Shown here in pieces: positions 31,176-41,004 of a stretch of 64,000 nt of DNA (its first letter is position 1; each line of letters opens with the position of its first letter). A program made the position numbers and the translations under genes. Origin of the DNA: Spirosoma telluris (lineage in GTDB: Bacteria; Bacteroidota; Bacteroidia; Cytophagales; Spirosomataceae); the NCBI GenBank assembly GCA_003259005.1, contig QLII01000001.1, forward strand, positions 4,914,501 to 4,978,500, given 5' to 3'. The notes below the pieces were generated by a model. That model was not told where the DNA came from and ran no database searches. It worked only from the letters and a program-made list of their open reading frames with translations.

Positions 31176-33622
31176 CTACTTTATCGCCACCACCTTAAAT
31201 TCTGTTCGGCGGTTGCGCTGATGTTCGGCTTCGGTACAAATCACACCGTCGGTGCAGTTGTTCACCAGTTGCGACTCACCCATACCCAGCGTGGCCATGC
31301 GCCGACGGTTAATACCTTTCGACACTAAGTAGTTGGCAACCGCTTTTGCCCGCTGTAACGAGAGCGCTTTGTTATGTTCAGCCTCACCCCGGCTGTCGGT
31401 ATGCGATCGAATTTCAATAATCAGGGTTGGGTACTTCCGCATCGTTGCCACTACTTTATCCAATTCTCGGGAAGCATCGGGGCGAAGGCTGGACTGGTCG
31501 AGATCGTAGTAAATATTGTCGATCGTTACCACATCGCCCACACTCAGCATTTTCAAATCAGCGGATAGCTCTTTGGGCTTCGCCTTTTTAGGCAATCGCT
31601 TTATTTTATTCGTGTTCGTCCCAAACTCAGGCTTTGACGCAACCAGGGTATAATCGCAACCCTCCTTAATATCAAATGAATATCGACCATCAGCCTTGGT
31701 AACATATTCGAGCTGAGTGCGATCACATTCATTTCGAAGCCGAACCGTTACACCTTCAATTGGTTTGTGGCTTCGTTCGCTGAGAACTACCCCGCGGACT
31801 CTTGATCGGGTTAACGCTGCACTGGGAATCGTATTCTCTACTGGAATCGTATCCATAACGACCGTTGGCTTTATTAAGCCAATTTCAAGTCGGCTGGGTT
31901 GGTCATCCGTTACAGCGCGGTTCGTGAAGCCAACGGTGCTGTTAATGTAACCATCGCGACTAGCCTGAAATATGAAGTCATTCGTACCTTCGAGGCAAAT
32001 TCTCACAAAGCCATTCTTATCGCTAGTGAGGGTTTGATCTGGCCGACCTTCTCCTTTCGACTTAACCAGTACATTAACACTATCTAAGGGCTGCTCTGTA
32101 TTCGTATCATACATCCTGATAATCAGGTCACGACAGCCAAAAAGTGAGCTTTCCCGAATAAATCGGTAGATATCGTCATTGCCATCCCGCCGATTGCTAC
32201 TGAAATAGCCGCCACGACGGTTAGCATCGGTTATTAACCCAAAATCATCCTGTGCAGAGTTAATGGGCGCATCCAGATGCTCAACCGATTGTACCGTAAC
32301 GCCCTGGTTTAAGGTGGCAAAAAATATATCTAGCCCACCTAACCCCTTATGACCATCTGTGGCGAAATACAGATTTCCCGCTTCATCAGCAAACGGAAAT
32401 AATTCGTTTCCTTTCGTATTGATCGTGCTTCCTAAATTAACGGGGCGACTCCATTTACCATCCTGAAAGCGAGTAACGTATAGGTCAGTACCACCAAAGC
32501 CACCAGGCATATCAGACGCGAAATAGAGTAATCGATCATCATGGCTCAGCGCTGGATGCCCAACCGAATACTCATCGCTATTGAAAGGTAGTTCAACAAT
32601 ATCGGTCCAGAAGCCGTTTTGCTGAATAGCGGTGTAGAGCTTAAGCTTATTTACGCCTTCGGTACTCTTGTTAGCCCGACCGTTGTTATAATTATTCCGG
32701 GTAAAAATAATTTGTGAGCCATCTTGCGAAAACGTAGCCGGACCTTCGTGGTATTTGGTATTGAGCGTTCGGCTAAAGCGTTTCGATGCATTTTGGGGCT
32801 TGCTTCATAGCCTAAGCCCCCTGAAATAGTAATACCTCCACCAAAGCCTGGCACCGTAGGCGAATCATTAGCCGTCTGACGGTTATAATTGTCATTTTCA
32901 GTACGCCGGTCGGTTTTAAGGCGGTCGTTAGCGGGTTTACTCACGCTCCCGTCAGAATTAATGATACTCTCTGCTTTCAGGTTATTCCGATTCGGGATAT
33001 ACAACAAATCCAGATAACCTGACCCGCCCCCACTACCCGTAGTTTCAATAGCAGAGCCTCCTTTTTTCCCAGCTACATACACAAGTCCATCCTGATAAAA
33101 CGCCGGACTAAATTCCTCCCCGGATGAATTAAAGGCAAGGTATTCTAACCGGTACTTTACAGCTTCCTTTCGATTACCTCCTGGAGAAGTACCAGTTGGA
33201 GAAGGTAGCGGCTGTCGGGCGGATTGTTTTTCTTTCAGTTGCTCATAACGCTCAAAAGGTTTGCGAGCTTCCTGAAATTTACCATTACCCGCCAGGGTCT
33301 GTGCGAACTGGAGAAGGAGTTGTGGATTTTCATCGGTGCTGCTGGCAATGGCTTCCCGATAGTATCGTTCGGCTTTTTGGCCATCACCAACCTGTTTGTA
33401 GGCATACGCTATTCGACTTTGAGCAGTTACTTTCTGAGTAGGGGTGAGCTGATCGGCCTGCTCGCTTAAGAGTTGCGAGTATGCTTCTATTGCCCGTCCA
33501 TACGCTTTATAGTTGAGCAAACGGTCAGCCTGCTGCAACAAGGAATCTACCTGTGCCCAAGCTGTTGTGCAGCTTAACCACAGTAATCCGCCCAAAATCC
33601 ACGTTATCCAATTCTTACTCAT
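31176..33622 (-). CDS. PorE-like OmpA-family protein of the T9SS, frame interrupted
   Basis: One gene of about 815 residues broken once: the first part reads from 33622 to a stop at 32651, the second runs on to 31176. Adding one base to the T4 run at 32791-32794 gives a continuous frame through GPATFSQDGSQIIFTRNN and SDMPGGFGGTDLYV. Domains in order: signal peptide, TPR repeats (about 25-130), WD40/PD40 beta-propeller blades, a carboxypeptidase-regulatory-like domain (VRGVVLSERSHKPIEGVTVR), and an OmpA peptidoglycan-binding domain (SHTDSRGEAEHNKALSLQRA). This order is that of PorE, which links the T9SS to peptidoglycan. A WLSC sequence might be a lipobox, but cleavage after AWAQ is also possible. 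Confidence 0.75.
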
Positions 33623-33704
33623 TGGTGTCTTACTTAGACCCTACGACCAATCGTTTTACTCCCATTCGGCAAACGAATTTGACCTCAAATCATTGCTAAA
33701 AAAC

Positions 33705-35851
33705 TTATCGGGCCAGCGTCAGGAATCGGACATATTCTCGTCCATCGCTAAGCCGGATCTGGTAATAATACGTGCCATCGGGAAGCCCCTGCTTCGTATC
33801 CGATGTTTTGATACCCTGGTTTGCGGTACCATCCCAATCATTCGTGTAATTGCCATTCTGATAAACTAAATTCCCCAGCGATTATAAATAGCAAGTTGAA
33901 CAGTTACTCCAACCGGCACTCGCTGAATAACAAACCGATCATTAATGCCGTCGCCATTGGGCGAAAAACCTTCCGGAATAAATACCGTCTCGCTTTCTTC
34001 GGGTTGTAATGAGTGAAGGGCAATATTTGTGGGCTCATTATTGTCGGTAGGGTTACCGTTCTGGTCGGGATCTACTTCTGTACCGTTGGTCGAACGATCG
34101 AGGCATAATCCCCCATTAGCGTCAATGGCCTGAACGCCAGCGCTATTACTAAATGTTAATGTGCTAGCCTGACTCACATCCAGCCTTACTGTAAGCAAGA
34201 CACGGGCATGCCCATTAAGGGGCAGATTTCCTCCGTTGATTAACGTTGTATCGGTGCCACGTCCTGTATAGTTGCTGTTAATCAATAAGTTACTGTCTGC
34301 CTGAACGCTTACTGAATGAATCTTTGCGCCCAGGCTTGAAAAGGCTACATCCAGATTATCGGTCACCTTAATCTCCCTGAGGATATGCTTACCCATGTTG
34401 GCGACGGTCAGTTGATACGTTAGCTCGACTAAACGTTCTTTCCCGTTAACTATCCAAACCGGTTCGCTGGCTTTCTTACTTAGTCCAACCAGTTCTCGGG
34501 ATGGGGCCGACACTGTTTGCTGAGCAGATGCACCCACGCAGGGGCCATTTCCATCTGGATCAGGTACTGAAAGGGTGAAGGTGGTAGCACCGCGCTGGCG
34601 ATCGGACTCCGATAAGAGATAACGAGCGTTTGTGCCTGTAATAGTAAACAGCCCACCGCCATCGCTTTGCCAATTGGGCAAAGTTGCCGAACCACCGAGT
34701 TGCGCCTTTAACTGAACAACTCCCTTAACCCAATCGAGCGAATCAAGCTGGATGGCCACCGCGGCAGGATTACTCAGGCAAGGCGGAATAGCATTTTGAC
34801 AGGGCGTAATGGCTACCGTTATGGCGACTGGCTCGGTATAGCAACCGTCTGCATTTCGTCCAAAAATGTAGTAGGTACCAGCCAACACGGCCCCTGGGGA
34901 TTGAACGGCAGGGGCCAGAATAGATGATTCAGTCCGAAATTCATACCGAAGACCAGAACCGTTTTTATCCGTAATCGCTTTCGACAGGTCAGCCGTTTGG
35001 AACGGGCAACCATTAGTAAGGGTCGTTTGTAGGTTCAATTTCAGATCAACCGGCCGAACGAGTATGGAAATGAGCTGGGAACTATCGCTATGACACAAGC
35101 CAATCTCGCATACTGCTCTATAATTAACTGTTTGATAAGGATTTACACTTCTTACTAAGCCCACTTTACCATCCGCCCAGCGTACAGTCCCTATGCAGCC
35201 CGATGCCCTAAGCTGCACGGGTTGTCCGGCACAGATTTCATGTTTGTCGGCCGAAATAACCGGTGTACTCGGTAGGGCTACCTGCACAGAAACAGCCATA
35301 GATGGATTGCTAACACAGTTATTTTGTTCGCAGGTGGCCCGAAAGGTAGTCGTGCTCTGCAGTTTCCCAGTCCATACAGAACCCGTATCCTGTTTACTCC
35401 CATCCTGGCTAAGCCAATGAACAGTCCCTTTACAATTCGAGGCTGTTAGGCTAACAGATTCATTAGGGCATATAAGTTTCGAAGAGGCCGTAATAGTGGG
35501 TGCATCTGGCGTATTGACAGTAATTTTCCAGACGTCAGCGAAGCAGCTGATACATCCCGGCTTAGCGCGGCAAATGGCGGTATACTTTGTGGTTTGCTGG
35601 GGTTTTACAGTAATGGTATTGCCGGTATCACCATTCGACCAAATAACTGTACCTACGCAACCCGTTGCAGTTAAGGTAACTGATTCATTACGGCAAATAG
35701 ACTTGGATGAACCCGTAATGATAGGCGGTTCGGGATGCTGACATGTATCGGCCAATGGATAGGTGCTAGCAATGACAGTTGGGGCTGCCAGTAGCCACAA
35801 GATAACCCATCCATAATTTCCAATAATTTTTTTTAGTAGTTGTTTCCTCAT
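33705..35851 (-). CDS. Large T9SS-exported protein with gliding-type C-terminal domain, frame interrupted
   Basis: About 715 residues. The frame stops at 33866 after QLAIYNRWGI, but one extra base in the C4 run at 33873-33876 continues it as NRWGNLVYQN, DWDGTANQG and LPDGTYYYQI to a stop at 33705, the complete gliding-motility-associated (type B) T9SS sorting domain. A signal peptide precedes cysteine-paired Ig-like repeats (CxGTVxWxxG, four copies between about residues 45 and 260), then a DUF11-like repeat (ELTYQLTVANMGKHILREI). Type B cargo usually stays attached to the cell. I chose the Met at 35851 just before the signal peptide. It lies directly upstream of the PorE-like gene. Confidence 0.75.
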
Positions 35852-36133
35852 CAATTCATGTCGCTTACCAGGTTGTAAGACGAATTTCATGCCAAGCCTT
35901 GCGCTAGTAAGTAATATCTACTCATTGGAACATTTAACGAGTCGTTGTCTTTATTTTATCAATAAACAACCAGCTCACTCCAAAGCTTGGAAAGTGGCCC
36001 CCACTCCACATAAACCATGCCAAGAATCAGGAATTTACTAAAGTAAAAATTTAGATGAGTCAAAAGTCTTATTTAGGCTCTATACGAAACACAGCACACT
36101 ACATGTTACCAAATAATACAAAATAGTTTATAA

Positions 36134-37546
36134 CTAAATAATAAAGATTTTCGCAATACTTTCAGGAAGCTCACGCTGGTTGTGTGTAACGAAGAGTATA
36201 GTTTTATTTGTAAAGCTGTCAATCAGTTTACGAGCCAGTTGGCTATGAAAAGAGTCGATTGCCTGGAATGGCTCATCTAATAACAAAACGGGTGCATTTT
36301 TCAGAAAAGCCCGCACTAATAAAATTAATCGCTGCTCTCCCGCAGACAACGTACCGAACGGACAATTTATCAGATGAATTAGTCCGAAATACGTCAGCAG
36401 GTTACCTAAATCTGCGTCGATTTCAGGTGAGACTCGATTCGGTGGCGTGAGTGTATCTGTTAGACCTGTAAGCGCAACCTGCCTGGCCGACAGGCCTTGT
36501 GGGAAATACAAATGTAGCTCAGGAGATACAAAACCAATCCGGCGTTTTACGTCCCAGATACTTTCCCCCGATTTACCCCGCCGATGCCCAAAGACACTGA
36601 CATCGTTGGCATATGCCTGCGGATGATCGCCGTATAATAAACTTAATAATACGGATTTACCTGCTCCATTAGGGCCAAATAAAGCCCATCGCTCGCCTGC
36701 CTGAACGGCCCAGTTAATGCCATTTAGAATGACGGTATTGCCATAGCGCACAGTCACATTACTGAGTCGAAAAGCTTCCTCAAAATCAGGATCTTGAGAG
36801 ATCGTTTTGAGTATTGGCACCTCAATTTCGGGCCAAACGGGAGGATGGGGATGGTAGCTATTTTTAGCGCCTTTCCATCGAATTCCACCGTCTTTTAACT
36901 CAGCTACGTGAGTTGTAAAAGCAGGAATATCGTCAGGCTCAGTTACCAGAACAAGCGTCAGACCATAGTTCGTGAGTTCACTCAGCCAGGCTGTTAATTC
37001 GGCCCGAAATGTAACATCTAATCCAACAAAAGGATTGTCTAACAAGAGAACAGATGGATGCCGAAGAAGTGCTTTTCCAATGCGTGCTTTTCGGGTCTGC
37101 CCATTCGATAGTTTAATAAATGCCCGATCCAGTATTGGTGTAAGACCTAGTCGATCAACCAATGCAAGTGATGCTGGATCGTTGTCCAACTGCAAAAAAC
37201 TACGCAATGTTGGAATGGAATTATAGGCAGGATCACTACGCTCGGGGCTATCGCTCATGGTAGCCTGATAGCGTTGCTGATAGAAGTAACCGCTATACGA
37301 AAACCGGCTGGACTCCTCTTTAAAGGAAACAAATTCCGTTGGTGCCCGACGCGATAAAGTTGCAGCCCCAGCGTGAAATTGTCCGGCAAGTGCCTGAAGA
37401 AACGTAGTTTTTCCGCTTCCAGTTGGGCCGATAACCGCCCAGCACTCGCCCAGATTCAGATGGAATGTAAGTTCGCGTACTAACGTCCGCCCGTTTCTCT
37501 GAACGGTTAATTTATTAAGCGTAATTAAAGGAGTCTGTTCAGACAT
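36134..37546 (-). CDS. ABC protein with two ATPase domains, PhrA/ModF-like
   Basis: A 470-residue soluble protein with two nucleotide-binding domains and no membrane helix. Domain 1 has Walker A GPTGSGKT (40-47) and signature LSNGQTRKARIGKALL; domain 2 has GPNGAGKS and LSAGEQRLILLVRAFL with Walker B VLLLDEPF. This is the layout of the ModF / PhrA (YbbA-like) group, of which the cellular role is poorly known; molybdate transport and photorepair have been suggested. The ATG directly follows a terminator-like palindrome and its T5 run, leaving no room for a normal ribosome-binding site. It lies below the Thr-rich protein on the same strand. Confidence 0.8.
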   Translation of the reverse strand: MSEQTPLITLNKLTVQRNGRTLVRELTFHLNLGECWAVIGPTGSGKTTFLQALAGQFHAGAATLSRRAPTEFVSFKEESSRFSYSGYFYQQRYQATMSDSPERSDPAYNSIPTLRSFLQLDNDPASLALVDRLGLTPILDRAFIKLSNGQTRKARIGKALLRHPSVLLLDNPFVGLDVTFRAELTAWLSELTNYGLTLVLVTEPDDIPAFTTHVAELKDGGIRWKGAKNSYHPHPPVWPEIEVPILKTISQDPDFEEAFRLSNVTVRYGNTVILNGINWAVQAGERWALFGPNGAGKSVLLSLLYGDHPQAYANDVSVFGHRRGKSGESIWDVKRRIGFVSPELHLYFPQGLSARQVALTGLTDTLTPPNRVSPEIDADLGNLLTYFGLIHLINCPFGTLSAGEQRLILLVRAFLKNAPVLLLDEPFQAIDSFHSQLARKLIDSFTNKTILFVTHNQRELPESIAKIFII

Positions 37547-38181
37547 AAAAAGCCAGGGCCATACCTTTGCAAAGGTATGGCCCTGGGCCTATTTTCTGAA
37601 TTAGATTCAACGGTTATCTTATTTTCCTGGGGAATTGTCGTTGCAGGAGTCGTCGTCGCAGGGGTAGTCATAGTTGACGATTTACTTTTCGTCCGGCGAC
37701 TATTGTTGCCCGTCGAACCATTGCTCATCCGGTCGGTTGTGTTTTGCATATCCGTCGATGGTGGCGTCGTGGTGCTATTATTCATCGTTGGTGTGCCTGT
37801 GCTGTAAGTTGAGCCCGTTGTTCCTACTGGCGGATTTGTACTCGTCTGGGGCTGTGTTTGATACGTGCCTGTGTTAGTCGAAGGATTCGTGCTAACCGCA
37901 GGATTTGTACTTATACCCGATGATGTGTTTGTACTCGTTGCCGGTGGCTGGGTCTGAATCGTACTCGGATTCGTTGTTGTCGGCATTGATGGATTTACGG
38001 TCGTTGGCGGTTGAGTCTGATTTACGCCCGTATTCATATTCGTATTGGTACGAGGACTGGTTGTATAAACTCCGGTTGTACCAGTCGAACCCGTATTGGT
38101 CGACGTATTAGTCGTTTGTGCATTTGCACCGAAGGCTATGCCAGCTACTAGCATACAGCCCATTATCATTTCCTTTTTCAT
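37525..38181 (-). CDS. Thr/Asn/Ser-rich secreted protein, 3' end doubtful
   Basis: A protein of up to 218 residues with a signal peptide (MKKEMIMGCMLVAGIAFGANAQ) followed by low-complexity sequence rich in Thr, Asn, Ser and Pro (TNTSTNTGSTGTTG and similar). No domain is recognisable; it resembles linker or mucin-like secreted proteins. As read, the frame passes through a perfect 34-bp palindrome and overlaps the next gene's start, which is odd. If the G4 run at 37629-37632 lacked one base, as at other sites here, the protein would end TTIPPGK with a stop at 37619-37621, before the palindrome. I consider that shorter end likely. Confidence 0.55.
   Translation of the reverse strand: MKKEMIMGCMLVAGIAFGANAQTTNTSTNTGSTGTTGVYTTSPRTNTNMNTGVNQTQPPTTVNPSMPTTTNPSTIQTQPPATSTNTSSGISTNPAVSTNPSTNTGTYQTQPQTSTNPPVGTTGSTYSTGTPTMNNSTTTPPSTDMQNTTDRMSNGSTGNNSRRTKSKSSTMTTPATTTPATTIPQENKITVESNSENRPRAIPLQRYGPGFLCLNRLL
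37553..37586 (-). terminator. 34-bp perfect palindrome with T5 tract
   Basis: A loopless perfect palindrome; on the minus strand it is followed within two bases by TTTTT and then the ATG of the ABC gene. It looks like a complete intrinsic terminator for the Thr-rich protein gene, or an attenuator through which the ABC gene must be read. Confidence 0.75.
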
Positions 38182-38283
38182 CGTTGAGTTTTTAACTTGT
38201 TATTCTACCATATAACTATACTAATAGATGATTGTTTTCCTGTTTTTATTTTTAGTGTAAAATTTTCGAACTATGTCAAATCT

Positions 38284-38332
38284 CGAGTAAGTCGCCTAGC
38301 GACAACCATCTCGTCGCTAGGTGACTTACTCG
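38284..38332. repeat. Inverted repeat, 20-bp arms
   Basis: Arms 38284-38303 and 38313-38332 pair over 20 bases with one mismatch around a 9-base loop. It lies beyond the terminator of the GMC gene and about 100 bases upstream of the Thr-rich protein's start, all on the minus strand. It has no T tract, so a second terminator is doubtful. Confidence 0.6.
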
Positions 38333-38346
38333 ATTAGAAAAAAAAG

Positions 38347-38377
38347 AAGCCGCAAGCAATGAATGCTTACGGCTTCC
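38347..38377 (-). terminator. Terminator of the GMC oxidoreductase operon
   Basis: Arms 38347-38359 and 38365-38377 pair over 13 bases with one mismatch and a 5-base loop; on the minus strand the stem is followed by a T8 run. It begins 24 bases after the GMC stop codon. This is a textbook intrinsic terminator. Confidence 0.9.
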
Positions 38378-38400
38378 TACTAAGCCATTTCCAGCTACAC

Positions 38401-40117
38401 TTACAACGTACCCTTTTTCATTTCCTTCACGGCAAAATCTGCAGCGCGGGCAGTTAAGGCCATGTACGTAAGCGAAGGATTTACGCAAGAAGCCGATGTC
38501 ATACAAGCACCATCGGTATTAAAAACATTCTTAACCGTATGCATCTGGTTATGAGCATTTAATACCGAGGTTTTAGGATCGCGACCCATGCGGGCAGTAC
38601 CCATCTCGTGGATACCAATGCCGGGGTGTTTCGATTCGTCGTTGTAAGCCGTTATGTTTTTCAGGCCAGCTGCTTCGAGCATCTCGGCGGCATCATTCAT
38701 CATGTCAATCCGCATTTTCCGTTCATTCTCACCATAGGCGGCATCGAATACGATTAGAGGTAACCCCATTTATCTTTTTGATCGGGTGAGAGGGTCATGC
38801 GGTTATTGGGGTCGGCAATCATTTCGCCGAAACCACCAAGGCTCATTGTCCAGGGACCAGGTGTGGTCAGGCTTTCTTTAAAATCAGCCCCAAAATCGTC
38901 CATACCATTACCACGGCCCCAGCCACCCCGGCCAGCACCACCCTGGTAGCCAAAGCCGCGCACATAGTCGCGTTTGTCGTTACCCCAGTTCCGGTAGCGA
39001 GGCACATACACACCATTCGCCCGCCGACCGTAATAATACTGATCTTCCATGCCGTCAAACGTTCCGGCAGCACCCACGGCAAGGTGGTGATCCATAATAT
39101 TCCGACCGAGTTGATCCGAATCGTTACCCATACCATTCGGGAAGCGGTGCGACTTGGAGTTCATCAGAATCGACGTGCTGGCGAAGGCCGACGCGTTCAG
39201 GAAGATAATCCGGGCATAATACTCCCGAACCTCTTTCGTATTCTGGTCAATGATCCGAACCCCCGTGGCTTTCCCTTTTTTCTCGTCGTATAATACTTCC
39301 GATACAATCGAATCGGGTCGAAGGGTCAGCTTACCGGTTTTCATGGCCGCAGGTAGTGTTGCCGACTGTGTGCTAAAGTAACCACCGTATGGACAACCAC
39401 GCATACATTGATTACGGAACTGGCAAGCCGCCCGACCAAGATCATAGTGTAATTGCTTAGGCTGCGTCAAGTGGGCAACACGACCAATGGTAACCGTACG
39501 GGCAGAAAACTTTTTCTCAATCCGTTTTTTCGCTTCTTTCTCCAGGCAGTTGAGTTGCATAGGGGGCAGGAAATTGCCATCAGGCAGCACATCCAGACCA
39601 TCTTTGTTGCCTGAAATTCCAGCGAACCCTTCTACTTTCGTGTACCAGGGGGCAAGATCTTCATAGCGTATCGGCCAGTCAACGCCGATTCCCTCTTTAG
39701 CATTTGCCAGGAAATCTTCTTTGTTCCAGCGATAGCTTTGCCGACCCACATCAGCGACCGTCCGCCTACGTGGTAACCGCGAATCCAGTCAACTTTACGT
39801 TTTTCGAGGTACGGATTTTCTTTATCGTTTTCAAAGAAATGCCGGTGCTCTTCATTGGCAGTATACCCAGTACGCATATTGGCCCAGTATTCCTCAGCCG
39901 CCATGGTCGTAACACGGCCCCGGTGTGGAAAATCCCAGGGATTATTGGTTGCGGTTGGGTAGCCTTCAATGTGTTTTACATCGCGGCCCCGCTCCAGCAT
40001 TAACACTTTCAGTCCTTTTTCGGTAAGTTCTTTAGCGGCCCAGCCACCCGAAATACCCGACCCAACGACAATAGCGTCGTAGGTCATATCTTTTTTAGCG
40101 TCGATATTGAGGTTCAT
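38401..40117 (-). CDS. GMC oxidoreductase (FAD subunit), frame interrupted twice
   Basis: About 572 residues when two single-base gaps are repaired: the C3 run at 39745-39747 and the C4 run at 38764-38767. The fragments read 40117-39632, 39749-38754 and 38769-38401. The FAD-binding motif is VVGSGISGGWAAKELTEKGL near the N-terminus; GYHVGGRSLMWGRQSYRW and GIHEMGTARMG with the C-terminal CVNPSLTYMALTARAA are typical of the GMC family as found with the gluconate 2-dehydrogenase small subunit. The enzyme oxidises a sugar or sugar alcohol, passing electrons to a cytochrome; glucoside 3-dehydrogenases are one candidate group. The small-subunit gene lies 95 bases upstream. Start chosen at MNLNIDAKKDMTYDA. 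Confidence 0.8.
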
Positions 40118-40134
40118 ATTTTTTTTCAGGAGTG

Positions 40135-40202
40135 AGTAGCGAGGAGCAGGGAGTGAGAATCCATCCGGCATCAGCCCTTCTCACTCCTTACAACTCGCTA
40201 CT
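40135..40202. repeat. Nested inverted repeat between the two dehydrogenase genes
   Basis: Outer arms 40135-40143 and 40194-40202 (9 bp) and inner arms 40150-40159 and 40178-40187 (10 bp) are each perfect. The left side is a purine-rich chain of short words (AGTGAGTAGCGAGGAGCAGG). It fills most of the gap between the small-subunit stop and the FAD-subunit start, so it may reduce read-through and set the ratio of the two subunits. Confidence 0.55.
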
Positions 40203-40211
40203 AATACTAAA

Positions 40212-40865
40212 TTAGATTGCCCACGCCTTCTGGCCAGGTTTGAGGGTAACACAACCGTCGTAACGGCCCGGAACAGCCACATATTCAAGAGCCTGGGTTG
40301 CACCAATTTCAGACGTAAAGTAGCCCGTCAGCGTCAAATCTTTCAGGATTGAAAAGAATGGCGTATAGCGTTTTTTTGCATCTGGCATCTGCAAATCGGC
40401 CTGAGAGTTTTCCACTTTCGTGGCCGCCTTAGTACTGGCCATCTGAGCCCTTTGTGTCTTATCGTCGGCCTGGAGTTTCTTCACGATCTCAATCCGCTGA
40501 GTTGGATCGAGTTGAACAAACGCTTTTCCATAGGCATCCTGGCTTAATTTATTGGTCAGAGTCAAGCCTTCGAGGAAACGTTGCTGATCGTCTGGCTTGT
40601 AGCAGTCTTTCAACATAATATCAATCACTTCGTTTACCTTGGCGGCTTTAGCACCCGGCGTTTTCGTAGTCGGAATAATTGTATCGGCTAGTTCAGCGAC
40701 GGTCGCGTCCTGATCAGCCGTAAAGAAAAGCGGCTTGCCTGTCAGGGCGCGTTGAGCGGCCGAGGCTTCGAGCGTATCGGCTAGAGCGGGCGATACCATG
40801 CCGGGCAACGTCATGGTTGCACCAGCCAACGCTGCCACCCGCATGAGGGCGTCTCTTCTGTTCAT
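40212..40865 (-). CDS. Gluconate 2-dehydrogenase subunit 3 family protein
   Basis: A 217-residue protein with a Tat-type signal (MNRRDALMRVAALAGATMTL, with twin Arg at residues 3-4) and a Gluconate_2-dh3 domain (VAELADTIIPTTKTPGAKAA, with QRFLEGLTLTNKLSQ and the closing GYFTSEIGATQALEY). The family escorts the folded FAD subunit through the Tat pathway and stabilises the complex. Its partner is encoded just downstream. A tatC gene lies 11.5 kb away in the same window. Confidence 0.88.
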   Translation of the reverse strand: MNRRDALMRVAALAGATMTLPGMVSPALADTLEASAAQRALTGKPLFFTADQDATVAELADTIIPTTKTPGAKAAKVNEVIDIMLKDCYKPDDQQRFLEGLTLTNKLSQDAYGKAFVQLDPTQRIEIVKKLQADDKTQRAQMASTKAATKVENSQADLQMPDAKKRYTPFFSILKDLTLTGYFTSEIGATQALEYVAVPGRYDGCVTLKPGQKAWAI

Positions 40866-41004
40866 AGGTTTAAAGCAAATTAGACTTTCAAATAGAACGA
40901 TATAAGGAAATACAAATGTATAACAATCAAGGAATGGATTGTCTAATTTGTAGATAGAGTTTTAGTCTGTTGGCTGTCACGACAAATATGATTTGTATCT
41001 CCTA

